Shown: positions 1 through 9,446 of the stretch, piece after piece
Position numbering within the stretch: the stretch's first letter is position 1
Layout: every line of letters begins with the position of its first letter
NCBI GenBank assembly: GCA_905236195.1
Contig: CAJOOX010000039.1
Coordinates: forward strand, 1 to 33,967
Source of the DNA: an uncultured Bacteroidales bacterium
Lineage (GTDB): Bacteria > Bacteroidota > Bacteroidia > Bacteroidales > UBA3663
Direction of reading: 5' to 3'
Length of the DNA stretch: 33,967 nt
Program-made: the position numbers and the translations under genes
The notes under the pieces: model-generated
Seen by the model: only the letters and a program-made list of their open reading frames with translations
The model's database searches: none
Told to the model about the DNA's origin: nothing

Positions 1-892
1 CCAGATAAATTTTGTCCACCTTGCCCAATCCCTGAATTCCTCCAGTGCTGCCGCGTAGCTGCCCCACAAGACCGGCTTTCTCCAGCCAAGCACACAGGTC
101 GGCAACGATGTTGCGCGAAACTTCCAATTGTGCCCCTAACTGCGAAAAATTCGGCTTGAACGGAGCCGTCTGAGCCACTATTGCCAACAGGCGTTTCAGT
201 TTCCGTATTGTGGATGCCGTCAAATCTGCATACTGTGCGATATCTGCTTCCAAAGTGGTGTTGACTATCTGCATGATATAACGCTCGAAGTTATCATCAC
301 GAAACGGATAATATCCCCGATTCAGATAATCAGAAAAATGCTGCAATGGCAGGAATCCCTGAGGTAAGGTCACTTGCTGACCGATTATCTGCTGAAGATT
401 ATAAACCGGAATATCTATATGATGGAATAGTGTGAGATATTCGCGATATGAGAGACCCTGCATTTCGTAAACCAGCACTCGACGGCTCAAGTCGGATACC
501 CCTTTGGATATATCCAGCACCGAAGAACCTGTGAAAAACACATGCAGTTCCGAATGATAGTCGCTAATAAGCTTCAGTTCACGTGACCATCCCGAATATT
601 TGTGAATCTCATCGATGATGAAATACTTACCGCCAACTTTTGAAAAAGCATCGGCAAGGTCCAATAGTGTATGTTGTGAAAAATATAAATCCTCGGCCAC
701 AACATATAGAGTCTCCTGTCGTGGAAGATTCTCTTTGATGTATTGCAGCATCATAGTTGTCTTACCTACACCACGCGGCCCCATCAGCCCTATCATTTGG
801 GCACGCCAATCAATGAGATGGTACATATACCGATGGAACGCAGAGGGCGTTTCACGTAAGAGCTTGTCGAAAGTGGATTGCAGTCTTTGCAT
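1..892 (-). CDS. AAA ATPase, DUF4143 type (3' end cut by window)
   Basis: The reading frame opens with ATG at 892 and stays open to the window edge, giving 297 residues without a stop. A P-loop GPRGVGKT lies at residues 38-45, a Walker B strand ending in FIIDE at about 91-95, and a sensor-like FTGSS at about 120-124. This is the layout of the AAA_14 domain of the ATPases usually annotated as DUF4143. Around residues 249-280 (from NFSQLGAQLEVSRN onward) there is a winged-helix-like helix-turn-helix, also typical of the family. The cellular role of these proteins is not established; nuclease and toxin-antitoxin links have been proposed for relatives. The codons (TAT, TTT, ATA) look more AT-rich than in miaA upstream, and the gene has its own promoter, so it may be an acquired unit rather than part of the miaA operon. 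The family assignment is firm; the function is unknown. Confidence 0.85.
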   Translation of the reverse strand, partial: MQRLQSTFDKLLRETPSAFHRYMYHLIDWRAQMIGLMGPRGVGKTTMMLQYIKENLPRQETLYVVAEDLYFSQHTLLDLADAFSKVGGKYFIIDEIHKYSGWSRELKLISDYHSELHVFFTGSSVLDISKGVSDLSRRVLVYEMQGLSYREYLTLFHHIDIPVYNLQQIIGQQVTLPQGFLPLQHFSDYLNRGYYPFRDDNFERYIMQIVNTTLEADIAQYADLTASTIRKLKRLLAIVAQTAPFKPNFSQLGAQLEVSRNIVADLCAWLEKAGLVGQLRGSTGGIQGLGKVDKIYL

Positions 893-928
893 ATATTAAT
901 GGGATTTCAAAACTACTGATAATCGCTG

Positions 929-936
929 CAAAGATA
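929..936 (-). promoter_or_regulatory. -7 promoter element of the DUF4143 ATPase gene
   Basis: Read on the minus strand, 936-929 is TATCTTTG, a perfect match to the Bacteroidota -7 element TAnnTTTG. Transcription would start near 922-925, leaving a leader of about 30 nt before ATG 892. The -33 position falls inside the first dyad (949-976), where no clear TTTG is seen. Confidence 0.65.
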
Positions 937-948
937 TGGAAAATTTTC

Positions 949-1009
949 AAAACTGCACTAAACTCAGTGCACTTTTTTATTAAAACTGCACTAAATTCAG
1001 TGCAGTTTT
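949..1009. repeat. twin large dyads upstream of the DUF4143 ATPase (putative operator)
   Basis: Two 28-bp inverted repeats stand 33 bp apart, about three helical turns. The copy at 982-1009 has perfect 11-bp arms, AAAACTGCACT and AGTGCAGTTTT, around a 6-base centre. The copy at 949-976 is the same with one arm mismatch (C at 972) and one centre change. The first copy covers the -33 region of the ATPase promoter. This arrangement fits binding of a dimeric regulator, possibly the ATPase itself through its winged helix. Alternatively, the hairpins with their T-tracts could end transcription coming from miaA. Confidence 0.75.
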
Positions 1010-1056
1010 GACGATTTTGACCCCAAAACTATAAAAATAGACGGAATTTTCGGAAT

Positions 1057-1956
1057 TTATACCTCGCTGTTTATAAACGAAATGATATCTTCCATCCGGT
1101 CGGGATGGAACCAATGGATCGAAAAATCCCGCTGAAACCAGGTCATTTGCTTTTTGCTGTAGATGTGGGTGTTGTGGCAGATGCGCTCCTCAGCCTGCGG
1201 AAGGGTATAGACACCATCGAAATAGAGAAACATCTCCTTCAGTCCGACGGTATTGAGACTGTTGAGGTGACGCAGGGGAAAGACACGGCGCGCCTCTTCG
1301 ATGAGACCGGTGTCCAGCATCTGACGCACACGCCGGTCAATACGTGCATAGAGTTCGGGACGTTCGCGACGAAGACCGATCTGCAGGATACGGAAAGGAC
1401 GCTCCTTGCGCACACCCGTATGGAACGATGAAAACGGTTTGCCGGTCGAGAGGCACATTTCCACGCCGTGAATCACACGTTGAGGGTTGCGTTTGTCCAC
1501 CCGGTCGTAATAGACAGGATCCAGCAGACGGAGCTGGGCGAGGATGGAATCGAGGCCCTCGGCCTCATACTGCCGGCGCACCGATGCCCGTATCTCGGGT
1601 TCGACATCCGGCATATCGTCGATCCCTTTCACCACAGCATCGATGTAGAGCATCGACCCGCCCGACATGACCAGCACATCGTGAGAACGGAACTCCTCTT
1701 CAATCACCTTGAGTGCCTCGGTCTCATACTGGGCCGCCGAGAAGTATTCATCCAATGCCCGAGTACCCACAAAATAATGCTTCACCCGCGCCAGCTCTTC
1801 TGCCGTCGGGGCCGCCGTACAGACAGGAATGTCCCGGAAAATCTGCCGTGAGTCGGCATTGACAATGGGAGACGCGAACCGTTCCGCAATGCGGAGCGAG
1901 AGTTCGGTCTTGCCCACCGCTGTGGGGCCGAGTATGACGATAAGAGTCTTTTTCAA
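1057..1956 (-). CDS. miaA: tRNA dimethylallyltransferase
   Basis: This 299-residue protein transfers a dimethylallyl group to the N6 of A37 in tRNAs that read codons starting with U, the first step towards ms2i6A. The nucleotide-binding loop GPTAVGKT is at residues 10-17, and the substrate-binding NADSRQIF segment with Asp35, Ser36 and Arg37 follows at 33-40. The NPQRVIHGVE block in the middle of the protein is also characteristic. Length matches the family norm of about 300. The start ATG at 1956 directly precedes the P-loop strand. It is the last gene of the leftward MATE-dnaE-HAD-symporter-miaA run; the 41-nt gap to the symporter contains a tandem GAGTTTA (1962-1975) and no recognisable promoter. 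Confidence 0.96.
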   Translation of the reverse strand: MKKTLIVILGPTAVGKTELSLRIAERFASPIVNADSRQIFRDIPVCTAAPTAEELARVKHYFVGTRALDEYFSAAQYETEALKVIEEEFRSHDVLVMSGGSMLYIDAVVKGIDDMPDVEPEIRASVRRQYEAEGLDSILAQLRLLDPVYYDRVDKRNPQRVIHGVEMCLSTGKPFSSFHTGVRKERPFRILQIGLRRERPELYARIDRRVRQMLDTGLIEEARRVFPLRHLNSLNTVGLKEMFLYFDGVYTLPQAEERICHNTHIYSKKQMTWFQRDFSIHWFHPDRMEDIISFINSEV

Positions 1957-1997
1957 GTTGAGAGTTTAGAGTTTATAATTCTATAGTCTAAAGTCAA

Positions 1998-3383
1998 TTA
2001 GTCTTCAGTCTGTTCCTCGTCCAGACGGTCTTCCCACAGATAATACCTCGTTTCACGCACCAGCACTCCGCTGAGGGCCAGGAGACAAATCAGGTTGGGA
2101 ATCGCCATGAGAGCATTGGCCGTATCGCCGAAGTTCCACACCAGTTCAAGCGCCCAGTTGGCACCGGCAAACGTGGCCAGGATAAGCAGGATGCGATAGA
2201 TGAACTGTGCAGCCTTGTAGTGGGACCCGAACAGATATTCCAACGCTTTTTCACCGTAATAGGCCCATCCCAATATGGTCGAAAACGAAAACGTGAAAAT
2301 CGCAATGGTCAGCAGCAGTTTGCCGACACCGATGCCGCCTATGTAAAGGGGAATCTGGTCAAAGGCTCGCTGGGTCAATGCTGCCGACGCGGAAGAATCA
2401 ATTCCGTTATCAGCCATGATGGCGATGACGATGACGAGTCCTGTCATGGCGCAGACCACCACGGTGTCCCAAAAGACCGATGACGAAAGCACAAGGGCCT
2501 GACGTACGGGATTGCGGGTCTGGGCTGCTGCAGCCACAATAGGAGCGCTGCCCATGCCGGCCTCGTTACTGAAGAGACCTCGGGCTACACCGAAATGCAT
2601 CGCTATCATGATGGTGGAGCCCACAAAGCCGCCGCCGGCCGCCTCGTTGGTAAACGCACGCCGCACGATTTCAATGAGTGCATCGTCAATCCATTCAGCA
2701 TGAAGGACAAGGAGAACTACACAGCCCACCACATAGAAGACTGCCATGAAGGGAACCAATTTGTCACAGACGCGGGCAATGCCTTTGATACCGAAAAAAA
2801 CAACAGCGGCTATGAGAAGTGCGAGAACGAGGCCGATGACCAGCGGGTTCCAGCCGAAACTCTCGACCCCCACCGTCACAATGGCATTGCTCTGAATCAA
2901 ACATCCGATGCCGAAACTGGCCAGGAAGGTGCATACCGCAAAGGCCACCGCCAGCCAACGGCATTTCATTCCACGCTCGATAGCATACATGGGGCCGCCT
3001 ATCATTTCGCCGTCAGGTTTACGCACGCGGTATTTGATGGATAGCAGACCTTCGGCATATTTGGTGGCAATGCCCAGAATACCCGTCAGCCAGCACCAGA
3101 ACACGGCACCGGGACCGCCCATGACGACAGCGGTGGTCACACCGATGATATTGCCCGTACCAATGGTGGCCGCCATCGAAGTCATGAGGGCTGAAAACTG
3201 ACTCACATCGCCCGAGGAACCCTTGTCATGGGTCAGCGACAGTCGGATGGCCTTCCCCATATAGCGCTGTGGGAATCGCAGACGAACAGTCAGATAAAGG
3301 TGTGTCCCTACCAATAGGATAATCATGGGCCAGCCCCACAACCAGTTGTTGACCGAAGTGAAGAAATCGTTCAATGCTTCCAT
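1998..3383 (-). CDS. alanine/glycine:cation symporter (AGCS family)
   Basis: A 461-residue inner-membrane carrier that takes up small neutral amino acids (alanine or glycine) with Na+ or H+. The AGCS hallmark is visible in the first third: GTGNIIGVTTAV, then the Gly/Pro-rich GGPGAVFWCW and ATKYAEG. A second conserved block, ARGLFSNEAGMGSAPI, is in the middle. About ten hydrophobic helices are evident. The chosen start (MEALNDFF) overlaps the 3' end of the HAD gene by 13 bases, so the two are probably translated together. No residue departs obviously from the family. Which amino acid and which ion are used cannot be read from the sequence. Confidence 0.93.
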   Translation of the reverse strand: MEALNDFFTSVNNWLWGWPMIILLVGTHLYLTVRLRFPQRYMGKAIRLSLTHDKGSSGDVSQFSALMTSMAATIGTGNIIGVTTAVVMGGPGAVFWCWLTGILGIATKYAEGLLSIKYRVRKPDGEMIGGPMYAIERGMKCRWLAVAFAVCTFLASFGIGCLIQSNAIVTVGVESFGWNPLVIGLVLALLIAAVVFFGIKGIARVCDKLVPFMAVFYVVGCVVLLVLHAEWIDDALIEIVRRAFTNEAAGGGFVGSTIMIAMHFGVARGLFSNEAGMGSAPIVAAAAQTRNPVRQALVLSSSVFWDTVVVCAMTGLVIVIAIMADNGIDSSASAALTQRAFDQIPLYIGGIGVGKLLLTIAIFTFSFSTILGWAYYGEKALEYLFGSHYKAAQFIYRILLILATFAGANWALELVWNFGDTANALMAIPNLICLLALSGVLVRETRYYLWEDRLDEEQTED

Positions 3384-4180
3384 TCTTGTAATCTTGTGAT
3401 GAATTTGGCAACGCCGTCATCGTCGTTGCTTTCTGTTATAATATCTGCTGCAGCCAGCACATCGGCTTTCGCATTCCGAACCGCTACGCCCCTACCGGCC
3501 CAACGGATCATCGGAATATCATTCCACGCATCGCCTACAGCAATAAAATCGTTTCTATCGGCATCCAGATAGTCAGCCAGCCGCTGCAGCCCTGTCGCTT
3601 TGTCCAATCCATGAGGCACAAATTCGAGGAAGAAATCCTCCGAGCGGAAGAAATCACAGGGCACCTTTCGATTCCGCAGCTGTGCCTCCAGGACTGCGAG
3701 CCTCGAAGGCTCTCCTACAACGATGCATTTGGAGAGCGGTATTCCGGCCACAGCCTCTGCAAAACAGTCCACCCGACGGGGTGTCATTCGGTTGGCCCGG
3801 GCCGACTTGAGCACATAGGGAGAGTCGGGCGTCTCGGTGAGAATCTCATGTCCGACATAGGTCATGACCGAGAACGGAGGCTGTGAGACTTGACTGATGA
3901 AGGGGATTGCCTCAGCAGGCAGCGTCTCGCGGAACAGACACATGCGGTCGCTCCACCGCACAATCTCGCCTCCGTTGAAAGCCACCACCCAACCGTCGTA
4001 ACGGTCGAGTTGTAACAGATCTGCTACAGGTGCAATTCCGTTGACGGGACGTCCCGAGTCGATGATGATCCGTAACCAACCCTCCTGCTGCGCGGTCAAC
4101 ATGGTATCGAGCGTGAAGTGAGTCAGTGTCTTCTCGCTTGTGGTGAGCGTTCCGTCAAGATCAATCGCTATATATATCAT
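3371..4180 (-). CDS. Cof-type HAD-superfamily phosphatase
   Basis: A 269-residue cytoplasmic phosphatase of the Cof/SupH (HAD-IIB) branch, likely acting on sugar phosphates, nucleotides or flavin phosphates. Motif I is DLDGTL at residues 7-12, with Asp7 as nucleophile and Asp9 as acid/base. Motif IV, GDAWNDIPM, sits in the last quarter, followed by the typical NAKADVLAAAD stretch. The large cap insertion between motifs II and III matches subclass IIB. It starts 11 nt after the dnaE stop and overlaps the symporter start by 13 nt, so it is an internal operon gene. The substrate cannot be inferred: HAD-IIB members are broad, and the neighbours are not functionally related. Confidence 0.92.
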   Translation of the reverse strand: MIYIAIDLDGTLTTSEKTLTHFTLDTMLTAQQEGWLRIIIDSGRPVNGIAPVADLLQLDRYDGWVVAFNGGEIVRWSDRMCLFRETLPAEAIPFISQVSQPPFSVMTYVGHEILTETPDSPYVLKSARANRMTPRRVDCFAEAVAGIPLSKCIVVGEPSRLAVLEAQLRNRKVPCDFFRSEDFFLEFVPHGLDKATGLQRLADYLDADRNDFIAVGDAWNDIPMIRWAGRGVAVRNAKADVLAAADIITESNDDDGVAKFITRLQEWKH

Positions 4181-4191
4181 CAGACCAGTAT

Positions 4192-7100
4192 TTATTCATT
4201 ACCGTCGGGAAGGTCATCGTCAACAGAAAGCACTTCTGCTTCTTCCGTCCCGGCTCCGCCGATATCTGCCGACACTTCCCTATCGTTGAGAAGGCAGGAC
4301 AGTCCGTCCTGAGCACAGATGAAATCGATAAGGGTGGTGGAAACGTGGACTCGGGTGGGCGATGCCATTGTCACGTAATAGTCCTTAACCGGGTCAGATA
4401 ACTGAACGAAGAGGGAGGTCTGCGGATTGTTGTCTCTATTGGCATCCGCTATCTCCTCGCCCAACAGCTTAGCCGTTGCGGTGGACAGCTTGGATGCGTC
4501 AACAACCACAGTCATCTTACGGAGTAGCGTCTCGGCCACCTGGTCAAGCTGCTGTATCTGCTGTATCTGAAGTTCCCAATCGTCAGGTTTCTTGGGCTCG
4601 GCTCCGTGGAGGAACCATTTTGGTCCGAATTTGAGATGGAGCAGGACGTAGAGACCTTCCTTGCCGAAATTACGGTACTTGATAAAATCATCCCGCCAGA
4701 GCATCAGTTCGTACGAGCCCGTGTAATCCTCGATGGTAATGGCTCCGTAGTTGGCGCCTTTCTTGGTGTAACCTTCACGCCATTTCGTAACAATACCGCC
4801 GCAGACAATCTCCGTACGTGTAAAGAGGTTTTCGGGATGTTCGAATTCCGCCAACTTGGTGTTGCAGGCGTATTCGAGCTGGAACTTGTATTCGTCAAGC
4901 GGGTGGGCCGACAGATAGAGGCCGACAAATTCTTTTTCCTTGTTGAGACGTTCGAGCGTACTCATCGGCACACCTTCCGGAATCGCGGGATGGGCAATTT
5001 CGATGGCAGTTTCCCCAAAGTCGGAGAACAGCGAATTCTCGGCTTCCTGTTTGTCGGCCTGAAAACTCTGTCCATAACGCACCAGGGAATCGAGGAAGGA
5101 CTCCTTCAGATTGATGGCTCCGATATACTGATGACGTGCCACTCGTGCTGACAACGAGTCGAAGGCTCCGGAATAGACCAGGGCTTCGAAACACTTGCGG
5201 TTCACTTTGGAGAGGTCGATACGCTCGGCGAAGTTAAAGATGTCTGTATAGGGACCGTTGGCTTCGCGTTCGCGGACGATGGCTTCGGCAGCCCCCTCGC
5301 CCACACTCTTGATACCGGCCAGGCCGTAACGAAGTGCGCCTTCCTTATCCACGGAATAACGTTCACGCGAAAGGTTCACATCGGGACCTTTGACCTTGAG
5401 TCCCATCTTGTGACACTCGTCCATATACTTGGTGAGCGTGTTGATATCCTTGAGATTACGCGACAGCACAGCAGCCATGTACTCGGCGGGATAATGTGCT
5501 TTGAGATAGGCGGTCTGGTAGGCCACCCAGGAATAGCAGGCGGCATGCGACTTGTTGAAGGCGTAGGACGCGAACTTCTCCCAGTCGGCCCAGATCTTGT
5601 CGAGCACCTTGGGGTCGTAGCCGTGCCGTTTTCCGCCCTCGATGAACTTGGGCTTCATCTTATCGACGATGTCCTTTTTCTTCTTGCCCATCGCCTTGCG
5701 GAGCGCATCGCTCTCGCCGCGGGTGAAATCGGCCAGCAGACGGGACAGAAGCATGACCTGTTCCTGATAGACAGTGATGCCGTAGGTGTCCTTGAGATAC
5801 TGCTCCATACATGGAATGTCATACTTGATCTCCTCCTTGCCCGTTTTACGCGCGATAAAGGACGGAATATAGTCCATAGGCCCCGGACGGTAGAGGGCAT
5901 TCATGGCGATGAGGTCGCCGAAGACCGTGGGATGGAGTTCCTTGAGGTATTTCTGCATACCGGGCGATTCGAACTGGAAGGTGCCCACCGTGCGTCCCTC
6001 ACAATAGAGCTGATAGGTGAGCGGGTCGTCAATCGGGATGGTGTCGAGATCGATGACATCGCCTGTCGAGTGTTTGATATTGTCAAGAGCCTCGTTCATG
6101 ATGGAAAGGGTCTTCAGACCCAGGAAGTCCATCTTGATGAGACCGGTCGATTCGATGACGTGTCCGTCATACTGGGTTACGAGCAGTTTGGTTCCGTGGT
6201 CGTCGACAACGGAAACCGGCACCACATCGGTGATGGGTTTACCGCCGATAATCATACCGCACGCATGCACGCCCGTTCCTCGGACATTGCCTTCGAGCAT
6301 CTGGGCATACTTCATCGTATTGTAGATCTTGGGATCCTGACTCTCGCAGGCAGCCTGCAGTTCGCGGTTGATCTTGATGCAGTTTTTCAGATTGAGTTTG
6401 AGTGGCTTACCCTTCTCATCGACGGCATTGTCAGGCATGCGGTCGGGAATGAGACCGGCCAAATAGTTGGCCTGCGAAATGGGCACTTTTTCCACTCGTG
6501 CCACGTCCTTGAGAACCATCTTGGTGGCCATGGTGCCGTAGGTGATGATATGGGCCACGCAGTCGGCACCGTACTTGTCCTGCACCCATTCTATCACCCT
6601 GGCTCGACCGTCATCGTCGAAGTCCGTATCGATATCGGGTAGCGAAATTCGGTCGGGGTTGAGAAAACGTTCGAACAGGAGGTCATACTTCATGGGGTCG
6701 AGCTTGGTAATCCCCAGACAATAAGCCACCACGGAACCGGCAGCCGATCCACGGCCGGGACCTACCGAGACACCGAGTTCGTTGCGTGAGGCGTTGATAA
6801 AATCCTGTACAATAAGGAAGTAACCCGGAAAACCCATTGTCTTCATGACGTGAAGTTCGAAGAGAATACGTTCCTCGACCTCTTCTGAAAGCGGGTCACC
6901 ATAGAGGCGGTGGGCGCCGACCATAGTGAGGTGACGCAGGTAGTCGGCCTCGAACTTAATGCGGTAGAGTTTCTCGTAGCCGCCCAGTTTCCTGATTTTC
7001 TTTTCAGCTTCTTCCTGTGAAAGGACAACGTTACCGTGTTCATCGCGGGTAAACTCTTCAAAGAGCTGCTCCTCAGTGAACTTCTGCCGGTATTCCTCCT

Positions 7101-8037
7101 CTGTTCCGAAGCTGGCGGGAATGGCGAAGCTGGGCATGAGCGGAGGATTCTCGATGTCATATTCCTCCACTTTGTCCACAATCTCGACCGTATTGGCCAG
7201 CGCCTCAGGGATATCGGCGAAAATCTCGTTCATCTCGGCAGTTGTCTTGAACCACTCCTGCTTGGAATAACGCATACGCGTGGGGTCATCCAGATCCTTA
7301 CCGGTATTGAGACAGAGCAGGTGGTCGTGGGCCTCGGCATTCTCCTCGTCGACAAAGTGGACGTCGTTGGTACATATCAGTTTAACACCGTGTTTACGGG
7401 CCATCCCGACGAGCCAGGGATTCACCTTCGACTGAAGCACGTATGCTTCGCGATTGCTGTTGGGGTCCACACTGTGGTGACGCTGCAACTCGAGATAATA
7501 GTCTTCGCCAAAAAGCTCCTTGAACCATATGACGGCCTGTTCGGACTTCTGCTCCTCCCCTGCCAGGAAGAGTGCTGGCACTTCACCGGCAATACATGCA
7601 GAACAGCAAATCAGACCCTCGTGATATTTGACGAGCTGTTCGTGGTCAATACGCGGACGCATATAGAAACCATCGGTCCAGCCAATCGACACCAGCTTGA
7701 CAAGATTGTGATAACCGGTCTTGTTCTTGGCCAGCAGAATCAGATGCCAGCCGCTCATATCCTCCCTCGCAGAACGCTGGGCGAGGCTGCGACGCGCACA
7801 ATAGACCTCGCACCCGAAGATGGGTTTACAACGGGGCTTGCCCTCCTTTTCGAGGGCGGCATTCCTGGATTTGGCAATGTCGAAAAACTCCTTGATACCG
7901 AACATATTGCCGTGGTCGGTCACAGCCATGCCAGGCATACCGTCGTTGACCGCCTTATTGAAGATTTTGCTGATGTTGCACTGTCCGTCCAGAATAGAAT
8001 ATTGGGTATGGACATGCAGATGCGCGAATTTTTCCAT
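4192..8037 (-). CDS. dnaE: DNA polymerase III alpha subunit
   Basis: The replicative polymerase subunit, 1281 residues, somewhat longer than the 1160 of E. coli. The N-terminal PHP domain starts at once (FAHLHVHTQYS; later AVTDHGNMFG), with its metal-ligand histidines kept. The polymerase core has GPGRGSAAGS at about 424 and the catalytic PDIDTDF at 467-473, where Asp468 and Asp470 match the metal-binding pair of the family. A helix-hairpin-helix (YGLAGIKSVGEGAAEAIV) lies near 900-917, and an OB fold near 1100 (ITIEDYTGSYELMLW). ATG at 8037 shares its A with the last base of the MATE stop (TAATG), which suggests translational coupling. Pairing of a replication gene with a drug exporter is probably positional rather than functional. 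Confidence 0.97.
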   Translation of the reverse strand: MEKFAHLHVHTQYSILDGQCNISKIFNKAVNDGMPGMAVTDHGNMFGIKEFFDIAKSRNAALEKEGKPRCKPIFGCEVYCARRSLAQRSAREDMSGWHLILLAKNKTGYHNLVKLVSIGWTDGFYMRPRIDHEQLVKYHEGLICCSACIAGEVPALFLAGEEQKSEQAVIWFKELFGEDYYLELQRHHSVDPNSNREAYVLQSKVNPWLVGMARKHGVKLICTNDVHFVDEENAEAHDHLLCLNTGKDLDDPTRMRYSKQEWFKTTAEMNEIFADIPEALANTVEIVDKVEEYDIENPPLMPSFAIPASFGTEEEYRQKFTEEQLFEEFTRDEHGNVVLSQEEAEKKIRKLGGYEKLYRIKFEADYLRHLTMVGAHRLYGDPLSEEVEERILFELHVMKTMGFPGYFLIVQDFINASRNELGVSVGPGRGSAAGSVVAYCLGITKLDPMKYDLLFERFLNPDRISLPDIDTDFDDDGRARVIEWVQDKYGADCVAHIITYGTMATKMVLKDVARVEKVPISQANYLAGLIPDRMPDNAVDEKGKPLKLNLKNCIKINRELQAACESQDPKIYNTMKYAQMLEGNVRGTGVHACGMIIGGKPITDVVPVSVVDDHGTKLLVTQYDGHVIESTGLIKMDFLGLKTLSIMNEALDNIKHSTGDVIDLDTIPIDDPLTYQLYCEGRTVGTFQFESPGMQKYLKELHPTVFGDLIAMNALYRPGPMDYIPSFIARKTGKEEIKYDIPCMEQYLKDTYGITVYQEQVMLLSRLLADFTRGESDALRKAMGKKKKDIVDKMKPKFIEGGKRHGYDPKVLDKIWADWEKFASYAFNKSHAACYSWVAYQTAYLKAHYPAEYMAAVLSRNLKDINTLTKYMDECHKMGLKVKGPDVNLSRERYSVDKEGALRYGLAGIKSVGEGAAEAIVREREANGPYTDIFNFAERIDLSKVNRKCFEALVYSGAFDSLSARVARHQYIGAINLKESFLDSLVRYGQSFQADKQEAENSLFSDFGETAIEIAHPAIPEGVPMSTLERLNKEKEFVGLYLSAHPLDEYKFQLEYACNTKLAEFEHPENLFTRTEIVCGGIVTKWREGYTKKGANYGAITIEDYTGSYELMLWRDDFIKYRNFGKEGLYVLLHLKFGPKWFLHGAEPKKPDDWELQIQQIQQLDQVAETLLRKMTVVVDASKLSTATAKLLGEEIADANRDNNPQTSLFVQLSDPVKDYYVTMASPTRVHVSTTLIDFICAQDGLSCLLNDREVSADIGGAGTEEAEVLSVDDDLPDGNE

Positions 8038-9422
8038 TAACGGATTGTTGTTTTCATTTTATTGATGTAGCGGATGAGCAGCCAGTTGGAGAGCAAGGCC
8101 GAAATAAAATCTGCAATGGGGTGTGTCCACCATACGCCGTTGACTCCATAGAACGGTGGCAATATAAGCAGCAACGGCAACAGGAACAGCAGCTGTCGGG
8201 TAGTGGAAAGAAAGACTGCAGTCTTAGCCTCACGCACCGATTGGAAGAAGGCGGTGATGATAATCTGTCCCCCCACAATGGGAAATGCCATCAGCATGAT
8301 GCGGAGAGCCGGAACAGAGGCATCAAGCATTGCAGCATCGGAGGTAAACATCATAGCCAGCTGACGGGGGAAAAAGGCGATGAGCAGATAGCCGGTCGCC
8401 ATGATGCCCGTAGCCCAACCGTAGGCATGCCATAGGGCTTGTGAGACGCGATTATAGAGTCTGGCTCCAAGATTGAACCCGACAATGGGACGCAGGCCCT
8501 GAGAAAAGCCCAGTGCCATCAGGAAGGCCAGCATCGAGATACGGTTCACAATCCCATAGACACCCACATAACGGTCGCCGTCCGCACCACCATGTTCCAT
8601 GAGGGCGCGGTTGATGAAAATGACTACAACGCAGCCGCAGACGTTGATAAAAAAGGGACTCATGCCGATGGCTATGATTTCACGAATCACCTTGCCGTTA
8701 AAAATCAACCCGAACTTCGAGAAGTGGACAAAATTCTCACGCTGCCAGAAATGATGAACCTCATACGAGAATGCCAGCAACTGTCCCAACACAGTGGCCA
8801 ATGCCGCCCCCCGCATACCCCAGCCGAAGCCGAAGATAAAGAGTGCATCCATAACGATATTGGCAAAGACGGCTATGAGCTGGGCTGTCATCGCTTTCTT
8901 GGGGTGTCCTGTCGATCGCATCTGGTCGTTCATGCCCAGAAAAGTGTGGGTGACGACATTGCCCAACAGGATAATCTGCATGTAGTCACGTGCAAAAGGC
9001 AGCGTGTTCTCCGAGGCACCGAACAGACGGAGCAGCGGATCCAGGAAAACAAGACCCAGCACCGTGATAATCAGTCCGATCGTCACATTCATTCTCAGCA
9101 TGTTGCCGAAGACGATCAGTGCAGCCTTCTGGTTGTTCTCGCCCATGCGAATGGAGGCCAGCGCTCCCGAACCGACACCCATCATGGCTCCGAAGGCCGA
9201 CGAGATATTCATCAGCGGGAAGGTAAGGGCCAGCCCGGCAATGGCAAGAGGACCGGCTCCGTGACCGATGAAAATCGAATCGCAGAGATTATAGATGGAG
9301 GACGCCGACATCGCAATAATGGACGGCGTGGCGTATTCGAGCAGCAACTTGCCGACCGGCTTGGTAGCCAGGTTATAAGACCGCGGATCGCTGAATCGAT
9401 TTTCTATATTTTCTTCTTCCAT
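8037..9422 (-). CDS. MATE-family multidrug/Na+ antiporter
   Basis: A 461-residue inner-membrane exporter of the MATE fold, expected to extrude cationic compounds in exchange for Na+ or H+. About twelve hydrophobic helices in two similar halves are visible. Family-typical segments include PSIIAMSASSIYNLCDSIFIG near the N-terminus and GFSQGLRPIVGFNLGA in the second half. The frame extends upstream to a TTG at 9449, but that codon lies inside the promoter -7 element (9447-9454). ATG 9422 (MEEENIENRF) is therefore the better start. As first gene of the leftward operon it is the only one with an obvious promoter in front. Substrates are not predictable. Confidence 0.93.
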   Translation of the reverse strand: MEEENIENRFSDPRSYNLATKPVGKLLLEYATPSIIAMSASSIYNLCDSIFIGHGAGPLAIAGLALTFPLMNISSAFGAMMGVGSGALASIRMGENNQKAALIVFGNMLRMNVTIGLIITVLGLVFLDPLLRLFGASENTLPFARDYMQIILLGNVVTHTFLGMNDQMRSTGHPKKAMTAQLIAVFANIVMDALFIFGFGWGMRGAALATVLGQLLAFSYEVHHFWQRENFVHFSKFGLIFNGKVIREIIAIGMSPFFINVCGCVVVIFINRALMEHGGADGDRYVGVYGIVNRISMLAFLMALGFSQGLRPIVGFNLGARLYNRVSQALWHAYGWATGIMATGYLLIAFFPRQLAMMFTSDAAMLDASVPALRIMLMAFPIVGGQIIITAFFQSVREAKTAVFLSTTRQLLFLLPLLLILPPFYGVNGVWWTHPIADFISALLSNWLLIRYINKMKTTIR

Positions 9423-9446
9423 AAAAACAACGTCAAAAGTTGGTCG

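Noticed and set aside
5410..6642. A 410-codon open frame opposite dnaE
   Set aside because: It lies wholly inside the polymerase core of dnaE and has no recognisable domain; a shadow frame.
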